From NCBI GenBank assembly GCA_902462035.1, contig CABQAC010000008.1, positions 1 to 20,227 on the forward strand: a DNA stretch of 20,227 nt, in the 5' to 3' direction. Position 1 is the stretch's first letter; each line of letters starts with the position of its first letter. This stretch comes from an uncultured Eubacteriales bacterium. Its GTDB lineage: Bacteria; Bacillota; Clostridia; Oscillospirales; Acutalibacteraceae. The position numbers and the translations under genes were made by a program. Shown here piece after piece: positions 14,564 through 20,227 of the stretch. A model generated the notes under the pieces. That model was not told the origin of the DNA. It made no database searches and was given only the letters and a program-made list of their open reading frames with translations.

Positions 14564-15372
14564 AGAATCAGCCCTCCCGCCTCGTCATCGTCAAAGCGGT
14601 TCATGACCGCCATGCAGATCAAGATGAGGATCATCAACACCAGGGAAAGCGCCGCACCCAAATTAAAGTTGGCGGAACTGCCGATAAACATCATTTCGAT
14701 AATATCACCGATCAGCATTGTCTTGCCGCCGCCAAGCAGTTTCGAAATGACAAAGGTGCTCACCGCCGGCACAAAAACCATGGTGATGCCGGAAAGGATG
14801 CCGGGTACGCTTAAGGGCAGCACCACCCGCTGGAACAAGTGGAACCCGTTGGCCCCCAAATCCTGGGCGGCTTCGATCACCCTGGCATCAATCTTGGTCA
14901 TAATCGAGTAGATGGGCAGCACCATAAAAGGCAAAAAGTTATAAACCATGCCGAGAACAACCGCGCCCGACGTATTAATCATATGCACAGCCGGCAGGCC
15001 TAACCCTTCCAAAAAACGGTTGATCAGCCCCGTGTCCTCCAACAATGTCATCCACGCATAGGTGCGCAGCAAAAAGTTCATCCACATGGGCAGCATGATG
15101 ATCATAACCATGGTCTGCTGCACCTTTTCGGTCGCGCGGGAAATGATAAAAGCCAAAGGATACGCTAAAACAAGGCACAGTATGGTTGCAATAGCGCCAA
15201 GTTTGATGGATTCCAAAAAGGTGGGAATAAACTCTCCGATACGCCGGACGTTTTCCAGCGTAAAGGCGCCGTTTCCATCGGTAAAGGCAAAATACACGAC
15301 CAGGCCCAGCGGCACGATCGTAAAGACGAGAACCCAAACCAAAAAAGGAGCGGCGGCACGTTTTGCCTTCAT
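14560..15372 (-). CDS. potB: Polyamine ABC transporter permease PotB
   Basis: A 270-residue inner-membrane permease with about six membrane helices, the first at AAPFLVWVLVFTIVPLGLVVYFAF. The EAA loop is IEAAQDLGANGFHLFQRVVLPLSVPG. Other family segments are LPMWMNFLLRTYAWMTLL and AVSTFVISKLLGGGKT, as in PotB/PotH. The start at 15372 overlaps the potA stop by 4 nt (ATGA). The ribosome site GGAGG is only 1-2 nt from the ATG, so expression most likely depends on re-initiation after potA. It pairs with PotC to form the channel. Confidence 0.94.
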   Translation of the reverse strand: MKAKRAAAPFLVWVLVFTIVPLGLVVYFAFTDGNGAFTLENVRRIGEFIPTFLESIKLGAIATILCLVLAYPLAFIISRATEKVQQTMVMIIMLPMWMNFLLRTYAWMTLLEDTGLINRFLEGLGLPAVHMINTSGAVVLGMVYNFLPFMVLPIYSIMTKIDARVIEAAQDLGANGFHLFQRVVLPLSVPGILSGITMVFVPAVSTFVISKLLGGGKTMLIGDIIEMMFIGSSANFNLGAALSLVLMILILICMAVMNRFDDDEAGGLIL

Positions 15373-16493
15373 TCCTCCATCACCGCCCCTTCAGGCGGCA
15401 CCTCATCCATTTCGTCGCTGAAGGTGCTGTAATCGCCAAACATGCCGGAATATTCGGATTTTTTCATAATATGGATTTCGTCCGGTTTGACCACGATGCC
15501 GATTCTGTCGCCGGGATGCTGAATGTCGGTGGATTGAATCATCCATTTAAATCCCGCGATATCCACAATAATCTCGTAATGCACGCCTTTAAAGGTCACC
15601 GAAGTCACCGTGCCGGAAATTTTACCTTCCTCGGCAGGAACCACATCGATATCCTCCGGGCGGATCACCACATCCACCGGCTCGCTGGGAGCAAACCCCT
15701 TATCCACACAGTCAAACCTGCGCCCCGCAAACTCGACCAGGCAGTCCTGGACCATCACGCCGTCCAGTATGTTGCTCTCCCCAATAAAATCGGCCACAAA
15801 GGCGTTCTTCGGTTCGTTATAAATATCTTCGGGCGTGCCGATCTGCTGAATGACCCCCTTATCCATCACAACCACTGTATCCGACATGGACAACGCTTCT
15901 TCCTGATCATGGGTCACGAAGATAAACGTAATCCCCAGCTGCTGCTGGATTTTTTTCAGTTCCGCCTGCATATCTTTGCGCAGCTTTAAGTCCAGGGCGC
16001 CCAGCGGCTCGTCCAACAGCAAAACCTGCGGTTCGTTCGCCAATGCCCGGGCAATGGCGACTCGCTGCTGCTGGCCGCCCGAAAGGGCGTTGACGCGCCG
16101 TCGTTCAAATCCTTTTAGATTAACCAGTTCCAGCATTTCGGCAACCCTTTGGCGGATTATCGCCTTAGGACGCTTTTTCAGCCGCATGCCGAACGCTACA
16201 TTTTCGAACACATTCATATGCGGAAACAGCGCGTAGCGTTGAAAAATGGTGTTGACCTGCCGTTTGTAGGGCGGCAGTTGATTGATGACTTTGCCGGAAA
16301 AAAACACGTCCCCTTCGTCCGGTTCCACAAATCCGCCAATAATCCGCAGGGTGGTTGTTTTACCGCATCCAGACGGCCCCAGCAGGGTCACGAACTCCCC
16401 ATTGCGGATATTCAAATTAAAGTCTTGCAGGACCTGCTCCCCATCAAAGGAAACGGCAATTTTTTTTAATTCGATTAAATTTTCTTTTTCCAT
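15369..16493 (-). CDS. potA: Polyamine ABC transporter ATP-binding protein PotA
   Basis: A 374-residue cytoplasmic ATPase that powers polyamine import. Walker A is GPSGCGKT (residues 39-46), the Q-loop Gln is in TIFQRYALFPH (85), the ABC signature is LSGGQ (137-141), Walker B is LLLDEP (158-163) with the D-loop GALD after it, and the switch His is in THDQEEAL (195). The regulatory C-terminal TOBE-type region (about 280-360) includes VVIRPEDIDVV and VTFKGVHYEIIVD. The start at 16493 has AAAGGGGG 7 nt upstream. It is first of four tightly packed genes (potA-B-C-D) and is preceded by an unusually long, structured leader containing a perfect complement to its ribosome binding site. That suggests its translation is switched. 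Confidence 0.96.
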   Translation of the reverse strand: MEKENLIELKKIAVSFDGEQVLQDFNLNIRNGEFVTLLGPSGCGKTTTLRIIGGFVEPDEGDVFFSGKVINQLPPYKRQVNTIFQRYALFPHMNVFENVAFGMRLKKRPKAIIRQRVAEMLELVNLKGFERRRVNALSGGQQQRVAIARALANEPQVLLLDEPLGALDLKLRKDMQAELKKIQQQLGITFIFVTHDQEEALSMSDTVVVMDKGVIQQIGTPEDIYNEPKNAFVADFIGESNILDGVMVQDCLVEFAGRRFDCVDKGFAPSEPVDVVIRPEDIDVVPAEEGKISGTVTSVTFKGVHYEIIVDIAGFKWMIQSTDIQHPGDRIGIVVKPDEIHIMKKSEYSGMFGDYSTFSDEMDEVPPEGAVMEE

Positions 16494-16667
16494 TCTGCAT
16501 CCCCCTTTGCGGTTAGCCGCGCACGGCGAATCACCCGTGCGAAACCGCGGCGCTTACGAATTCGTTCATCCGCAAAGGATTTCTCCCGCCAGAACCGGCT
16601 GGAGGCTGCAACGAAACTAGGACGCCGCTATTGTTCATATTCTTCTTTTTAGATGCAAAAGACAGCA
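16494..16667 (-). ncRNA. Structured 5' leader of potABCD, candidate translational switch
   Basis: The transcribed leader before potA is about 170 nt. In minus-strand RNA order it can form P1 (16628-16623 with 16552-16547, 6 bp) and P2 (16615-16610 with 16566-16561, 6 bp), which enclose a CUC/GAG hairpin region and a small hairpin (16580-16577 with 16571-16568). A downstream arm follows (16548-16543 with 16514-16509, 6 bp) with an inner 6-bp stem (16540-16535 with 16526-16521). Alternatively, CCTTTGCGG at 16578-16570 can pair perfectly with CCGCAAAGG at 16512-16504, which contains the potA ribosome site. The two folds exclude each other. I could not match it to a named riboswitch. A 35-codon ORF runs through it. 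Confidence 0.55.
16531..16638 (-). CDS. Possible 35-residue leader peptide upstream of potA
   Basis: A short ORF from ATG 16638 to TGA at 16533-16531, inside the potA leader. The peptide begins MNNSGVLVSLQPPAGSGG and ends NEFVSAAVSHG. It carries the anti-ribosome-site segment within its codons, and its stop codon lies in the loop of the downstream hairpin. A ribosome translating it could therefore decide which fold forms. The ribosome site is weak (AAGAAG a few nt before the ATG). A second, ATG-less frame is also open across the same region and runs past the potA start, so the open frame may just reflect RNA structure constraints. Translation is unproven. I rate it as a candidate only. Confidence 0.3.
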   Translation of the reverse strand: MNNSGVLVSLQPPAGSGGRNPLRMNEFVSAAVSHG

Positions 16668-16673
16668 TTAATA

Positions 16674-16702
16674 AATATAGGGTCAAACGGTAAAAAAGTC
16701 AA
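16674..16702 (-). promoter_or_regulatory. Promoter of the potABCD operon
   Basis: TTGACT (16702-16697) and TATATT (16679-16674) on the minus strand have 17-bp spacing. The predicted start is near 16667. The stretch from here to the glmS terminator (16703-16828) shows nothing else I can name. Confidence 0.7.
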
Positions 16703-16828
16703 TATATTTTAGAAAATTTCAGCAAAAAGTCCGATTAATCGAAGAAAAGGTTGTTTACAAATGAAAAACCTCTAAAATCCTTCGGAATTCTTTGTTTTCC
16801 TCTGTCGTCAGCCAGCCCAATTCTATGG

Positions 16829-16870
16829 AAAAAAGTCCGGAAGGAGGAAACGGTTCCTCCTTCCGGGACT
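16829..16870 (-). terminator. Terminator of glmS
   Basis: A 16-bp stem with one bulged base (16834-16849 with 16854-16870) closes a 4-nt loop. On the minus strand it is followed directly by TTTTTT. It lies 12 bp past the glmS stop codon. Confidence 0.9.
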
Positions 16871-16882
16871 GTGCGCCGTCCG

Positions 16883-18709
16883 TTATTCTACTGTGACCGA
16901 TTTTGCCAGGTTGCGCGGTTTATCGATATCGCAGCCTTTCATAGAAGCAATGTAATAGGCGAAAAGCTGCAGCGGCACCACCGCCAGGGAAGGCGCCAGA
17001 ATCTGTTCGGTTCTGGGAATCAAAATCGTCTCGTCGCATTGTTCGGAAATTTGAGCGCTCCCCTCCTGCGCCACGCCCAGTACAACAGCGCCGCGGGCCT
17101 TTACTTCTTTGATGTTGCTCAGCGTTTTATCCAGCAGCGGCGCATAAGTGGCCAATGCCACCACCAGCGTACCGTCCTCCACCAGGGAGATGGTGCCGTG
17201 CTTGAGTTCGCCCGCCGCGTATGCTTCGGAGTGAATATAGGAGATTTCTTTCAGCTTTAGGGAGCCTTCCAAACCCATGGCGTAATCCAGATTCCGCCCG
17301 ATAAAGAACACGTCCTTGCTGTGAAAGAACCGGGATGCAAGGTACTGAACCCGCTCCGGATGCGCCAGAATAGATTCGACCATTTCCGGCAGTTTTTCCA
17401 GCGCCTGCAAATAGCGGCCGTATTCCTGCCGGGTTACCGTACCCAATTTTTCCGCAAGGTAAAGCGCCAGCAAATCCACGACCGCCAATTGGGTGCTGTA
17501 TGCCTTTGTCGTAGCCACGGCAATTTCCGGCCCCGCCCATGTGTAAAGCACGTCGTCCGATTCGTTGGCAATGGAACTGCCCACCACATTGACGATGGAC
17601 AACGTTCGCGCCCCCAAAGCTTTGGCCTCTCGCAGGGCGGCCAAAGTGTCGGCTGTCTCGCCCGATTGGCTGATGATCAGCACCAGCGTGCGTTCGTTGA
17701 TAATAGGGCTGCGGTAACGGAATTCAGACGCCACGTCCACTTCCACGATTTTGCGGGTCATTTGTTCGATGATATATTTGGCCACCACGCCCACATGGTA
17801 AGCGGAGCCGCAAGCCACGATGAATATCTTATCCAAGTTGCGGATTTGCTCTTCGGTCAGGCGGATGTCGTCCAAAACGATCCGTCCATCCCGAATGCGG
17901 GGGTGCAGCGTATCGCGAATCGCCTGGGGCTGTTCCATAATTTCTTTAATCATAAAATGCTCGTACCCGCCCTTTTCCGCGGCGGATACATCCCAGTCGA
18001 TGTGGCAAATCTCTTTTTGAACCTGTTCTTTATTCATATTATAGATGCGGATATCATCTTTGGTCAGCAGCGCAATTTCCCGCTCCCCCAACCGGTAAAT
18101 ATCCCGGGTGTGGTTTAAAATAGCGGGCACATCCGACGCAATGTAGTTTTCTCCACGGCCGATGCCCACAATCAGCGGGCTGTCCTTGCGCACCGCTACA
18201 ATCTGATCCGGGTTATCTTGGCATAAGATGCCCAGCGCGTAAGAACCCTCCAGCTTTTGAAGGACCTGGATCACGGTTTCCAAAATATCGCCATGATAAT
18301 AGTAATCAATCAGGTGAACGATAACCTCGGTATCGGTTTCGGATACAAACTGCTTGCCCTTGGAAATTAAAAATTCTTTCAGGGTCAGATAATTTTCGAT
18401 GATGCCGTTGTGCACAACGGCAAAGCGGCCGGAATTGCTGACGTGGGGGTGGGAGTTGCAGTCGGAGGGTTCCCCATGCGTCGCCCATCTCGTGTGGCCG
18501 ATTCCAACAGCGCCGGTAATTTTTTTTCCGTCATCCAGCATGTCTTTTAAGCGCTGCAGCCGGCCGCGGGTTTTGGATACAACCAGTTCTTCCCCATTGT
18601 AAACCGCCACGCCAGCCGAATCGTAACCGCGGTACTCCAGCTTTTCCAAACCTTGCAGCAGAATGGGGCAGGCTTCCCGCTCCCCAATATATCCGACGAT
18701 TCCACACAT
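16883..18709 (-). CDS. glmS: Glutamine-fructose-6-phosphate aminotransferase (isomerizing) GlmS
   Basis: A 608-residue cytoplasmic enzyme that makes glucosamine-6-phosphate from fructose-6-phosphate and glutamine, the first step towards UDP-GlcNAc for peptidoglycan. The N-terminal glutaminase begins MCGIVGYIG, so Cys2 becomes the nucleophile after Met removal. TRWATHGEPSDCNSHPH and VVHNGIIENY follow. The MIKEIMEQPQAIRDTL linker leads to two SIS sugar-isomerase domains (ACGSAYHVG, IISQSGETADTLAAL, then YAAGELKHGTISLV). It ends in DKPRNLAKSVTVE, with the conserved C-terminal Lys. Length is standard. The start at 18709 has AAGGAGG close by. It is monocistronic with its own promoter and strong terminator. 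The glmS ribozyme often found in front of this gene in Firmicutes is not visible in the 155-nt leader. Confidence 0.97.
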   Translation of the reverse strand: MCGIVGYIGEREACPILLQGLEKLEYRGYDSAGVAVYNGEELVVSKTRGRLQRLKDMLDDGKKITGAVGIGHTRWATHGEPSDCNSHPHVSNSGRFAVVHNGIIENYLTLKEFLISKGKQFVSETDTEVIVHLIDYYYHGDILETVIQVLQKLEGSYALGILCQDNPDQIVAVRKDSPLIVGIGRGENYIASDVPAILNHTRDIYRLGEREIALLTKDDIRIYNMNKEQVQKEICHIDWDVSAAEKGGYEHFMIKEIMEQPQAIRDTLHPRIRDGRIVLDDIRLTEEQIRNLDKIFIVACGSAYHVGVVAKYIIEQMTRKIVEVDVASEFRYRSPIINERTLVLIISQSGETADTLAALREAKALGARTLSIVNVVGSSIANESDDVLYTWAGPEIAVATTKAYSTQLAVVDLLALYLAEKLGTVTRQEYGRYLQALEKLPEMVESILAHPERVQYLASRFFHSKDVFFIGRNLDYAMGLEGSLKLKEISYIHSEAYAAGELKHGTISLVEDGTLVVALATYAPLLDKTLSNIKEVKARGAVVLGVAQEGSAQISEQCDETILIPRTEQILAPSLAVVPLQLFAYYIASMKGCDIDKPRNLAKSVTVE

Positions 18710-18865
18710 CGTTCTTTCCTCCTTTTATGTCGTAGGAATTTCTATGATACATTCAATCTAATTTATCATGGATTTTATAACGATATGACTGTTTTAATAA
18801 AAAATAAACGCGCCTCCCCACATAGATAGTAAACCGTCTTTTCCCTAATTTGTCCTACGGTTTCC
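18710..18865 (-). other. 5' leader of glmS, no recognised RNA element
   Basis: This interval is the predicted untranslated leader. It contains a 7-bp inverted repeat near its 5' end (18857-18863 with 18831-18837, 19-nt loop) and a 6-bp one nearer the gene (18744-18749 with 18764-18769). No glmS-ribozyme core, T-box or other riboswitch signature could be recognised, and no ORF of interest. Confidence 0.4.
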
Positions 18866-18871
18866 GATACC

Positions 18872-18900
18872 ATATTACTGTTAAATAGGGACAAAGTCAA
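18872..18900 (-). promoter_or_regulatory. Promoter of glmS
   Basis: TTGACT (18900-18895) and TAATAT (18877-18872) on the minus strand have 17-bp spacing. The predicted start is near 18865. The interval 18901-18985 has no further feature I can support. Confidence 0.6.
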
Positions 18901-18979
18901 ATGCTACGCAATTTGAGCGCTTTCTGTTTTGCCGATAAATTTTTTCCAGTTATAAAAACACGCGCAGGGAAAATAATAG

Positions 18980-19018
18980 GAAACAAGAAAAGCTCCCGCG
19001 CGCCAAAGCAGCGGGAGC
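18980..19018 (-). terminator. Terminator-like hairpin reading on the minus strand
   Basis: An 8-bp GC-rich stem (18992-18999 with 19011-19018) and an 11-nt loop are followed on the minus strand by TTTTCTTGTTT. The only minus-strand gene it can serve is the PDZ protein gene ending at 19254, whose transcript would then run antisense through the rubredoxin gene. Confidence 0.65.
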
Positions 19019-19028
19019 GATTTCCATC

Positions 19029-19034
19029 TATAAT
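19029..19034 (+). promoter_or_regulatory. Possible -10 box of the rubredoxin gene
   Basis: A TATAAT is present, but no -35 match lies 17 bp upstream, where the terminator hairpin sits. The start would be near 19041, giving a very short leader that still contains the AAAGG ribosome site. Confidence 0.35.
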
Positions 19035-19058
19035 TCTGTAGAAAGGTCAATGATCACC

Positions 19059-19250
19059 ATGAGCGAAATCTATATCTGCGACAACTGCGGATATGTTTAT
19101 GACGCCGCAAACGGCGACACGGCGGCCAGTATTACCCCCGGCACCGCCTTTCACGCTTTGTCGGAAGAATGGACTTGCCCTTACTGCGGCGGCGCAAAGG
19201 AATCCTTTAGCCGGGAATACCAGGGTTCCGCGTACTTTTTTTCCCGCTAA
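19059..19250 (+). CDS. Rubredoxin
   Basis: A 63-residue iron protein that transfers single electrons in the cytoplasm, typically to rubrerythrin or similar peroxide/oxygen-detoxifying enzymes in anaerobes. The Fe(Cys)4 site is CDNCGYVYD (Cys7, Cys10) and CPYCGGAKE (Cys40, Cys43). Between them lie GDTAASITPGTAF and SEEWTCP with normal loop spacing. After the usual end (ESF) there is a 13-residue extension ending in YFFSR, a bit longer than common rubredoxins. Two ATGs are possible. The one at 19050 is only 3 nt from AAAGG; the one at 19059 is 12 nt away but matches the usual N-terminus, so I chose it with modest certainty. Its stop lies 3 bp from the stop of the converging PDZ gene. Confidence 0.9.
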   Translation: MSEIYICDNCGYVYDAANGDTAASITPGTAFHALSEEWTCPYCGGAKESFSREYQGSAYFFSR

Positions 19251-19253
19251 TGA

Positions 19254-20189
19254 TCAGGTCACCGGATATTGCTGCTGGCTGCCCGATGTTTTTTCGAGCA
19301 GGGTCAGGGTTACCGAAACGGTTTCGGTATCGTAAACACCCTGGTCGTTCTTTGTCTCTTTGACCTTGACAACGGTCAGCTCTACCGTATCACCCGCTTT
19401 TTTGTCAGCGACCGCCGCGTAGTAATCGTCAAAGCTGGTCATTTTTTTGCCATCGATCTGCGTGATGACGTCCCCTACCGCAAGATTTTTATTTTTAGCG
19501 TCACTGTCGCTGTCAATAAAGGCGACCAGCATTCCGCTTTCCACATTGATGGACGCGGCCTGCGCCTCGGTCAGCATGCTGCAGGTTAGGCCCATGCGGA
19601 CGGACGTGCTGTTCTCACTCCCGCCGTTCTGATTGCCGCCAAAATTAAAGTCGGGTTGGTTTTGGGAAAAGTCGGGCCGCTGGTAACCGCCGTTTTGCGT
19701 GGTAGAATTGGTTCGGTTTCCATAATTCCCCGTGCATAGCGCGTACACGCCAAACGACGCAAATCCGATAAGCGCGCATTCCAACAGCGCCGCGACGGCT
19801 ATACAAATCATTTTTCCAGCTTTCTTTTTCTCAGGCTTTGGCGGCATCACCGCCGGGTTCCAGCCTGCCTGCGGCACAGGCTGCGGCTGCTGGGCGGCAT
19901 ACCGCGGGTCATATGGGTAGCCATATCCCTGCGCTGGCGGAATGTTTTGCGGCTGCGGGGGGTAACCGGGATATACCCCGCTGTATGGCGAAGCATAAGG
20001 CTGCTGGTATACGGGCGGCATACCATAGGGAGGCACGGCCCCTTGTCCGCCGTTCCCCGCGGCAGTCCAATTGGCGGCTTGAGCCGGCTCCTCCGTTATC
20101 GGCGGCTGTTCCGGTACGGCGGGCGCCTGCCCCTCGGGATACGTTTCGGGCATCTGCGCCTCCGGCGTAATCTGGTTTCTATCGTCCAT
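19254..20189 (-). CDS. Membrane-anchored PDZ-domain protein with Pro/Tyr/Gln-rich N-terminus, no protease domain
   Basis: A 311-residue protein. Residues 1-125 are low-complexity, rich in Pro, Tyr, Gln and Gly, and likely disordered in the cytoplasm. KPEKKKAGK precedes a single membrane helix at about 127-151 (MICIAVAALLECALIGFASFGVYAL). A polar Asn/Gly/Ser linker follows, then a PDZ domain at about 197-297 (MGLTCSMLTEAQAA, ESGMLVAFIDSDSDAKNKNLAVGDVITQIDGKKM, TVELTVVKV) and a short tail. PDZ domains of this type occur at the C-terminus of HtrA/DegP-like proteases, with the same membrane topology, but the trypsin-like domain is missing altogether. It could bind unfolded protein ends or act as a scaffold; function is unknown. 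The start at 20189 has an AAAGGA site. Its promoter lies outside the window. Confidence 0.8.
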   Translation of the reverse strand: MDDRNQITPEAQMPETYPEGQAPAVPEQPPITEEPAQAANWTAAGNGGQGAVPPYGMPPVYQQPYASPYSGVYPGYPPQPQNIPPAQGYGYPYDPRYAAQQPQPVPQAGWNPAVMPPKPEKKKAGKMICIAVAALLECALIGFASFGVYALCTGNYGNRTNSTTQNGGYQRPDFSQNQPDFNFGGNQNGGSENSTSVRMGLTCSMLTEAQAASINVESGMLVAFIDSDSDAKNKNLAVGDVITQIDGKKMTSFDDYYAAVADKKAGDTVELTVVKVKETKNDQGVYDTETVSVTLTLLEKTSGSQQQYPVT

Positions 20190-20227
20190 TTCGTAACAAT
20201 CCTTTCTTTACAGCGCGCCGTTCCATA

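Noticed and set aside
16494..16667. Assignment of the potA leader to a known riboswitch (ykkC/guanidine-I, c-di-AMP ydaO, T-box)
   Set aside because: Short stretches such as GGGTGATTC and GGCTAACC recall ydaO-type sequences, but the required paired regions and order are missing, and no ykkC or T-box core is present. A covariance-model scan would decide.
17321..18118. 265-codon plus-strand open frame opposite glmS
   Set aside because: Antisense shadow of a fully intact glmS; no domain recognised.
18710..18900. glmS ribozyme in front of glmS
   Set aside because: No match to the ribozyme core by eye; only weak inverted repeats are present.

Overview
The window reads as a chromosomal housekeeping stretch from an anaerobic Firmicute of the class Clostridia, possibly an Oscillospiraceae-like gut lineage. 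That placement is an inference. It rests on strong GGAGG-type ribosome binding sites, several TTG starts, TTGACA/TATAAT promoters with 17-bp spacers, the miaB/ylbF-like/mutS gene order, rubrerythrin and rubredoxin, and a potABCD operon. Most genes lie on the minus strand; DUF1836, yihY and a rubredoxin are on the plus strand. I saw no tRNA, rRNA, CRISPR array, insertion sequence or prophage genes.

Layout. 1-2216 (minus): miaB, a YlbF/YmcA-family gene with a cysteine-rich tail, and the 5' end of mutS, apparently one operon from a promoter at about 2249-2277. 2307-4242: two single-gene minus units, a degenerate GT2 glycosyltransferase and a cytosolic SGNH hydrolase, each with its own promoter and terminator. 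4356-5060: a plus-strand DUF1836 regulator and convergent hairpins. 5162-6796: a PadR repressor and DUF2812 membrane-protein pair with a perfect palindromic operator over its promoter. 6889-7676: rubrerythrin, with an AT-rich palindrome at its start site. 7723-10134: a HTH-cupin regulator and an acyl-CoA synthetase in one operon, driven by a perfect-consensus promoter whose -35 contains the stop codon of the upstream phosphoglycolate-phosphatase-like gene. 10997-12456: yihY (plus) facing an unrecognised 168-residue gene (minus). 12582-16702: potA-potB-potC-potD, a polyamine ABC importer. 16834-18900: glmS. 18992-20189: a rubredoxin and a PDZ-domain membrane protein, tail to tail.

The most interesting element is the roughly 170-nt 5' leader of the polyamine operon (16494-16667). 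It can fold into nested stems and contains a 35-codon upstream ORF. A 9-nt segment inside that ORF is a perfect complement of the potA Shine-Dalgarno region. Together these look like a translational on/off switch for polyamine uptake, either a riboswitch or a leader-peptide device. I could not match it to a riboswitch class I know.

Functionally the window combines DNA and tRNA maintenance (MutS, MiaB, the RNA-processing YlbF family), oxidative-stress proteins of anaerobes (rubrerythrin, rubredoxin), carboxylate activation (acyl-CoA synthetase), polyamine import and amino-sugar synthesis (GlmS). Several small regulatory circuits (PadR, HTH-cupin, DUF1836) are interspersed.
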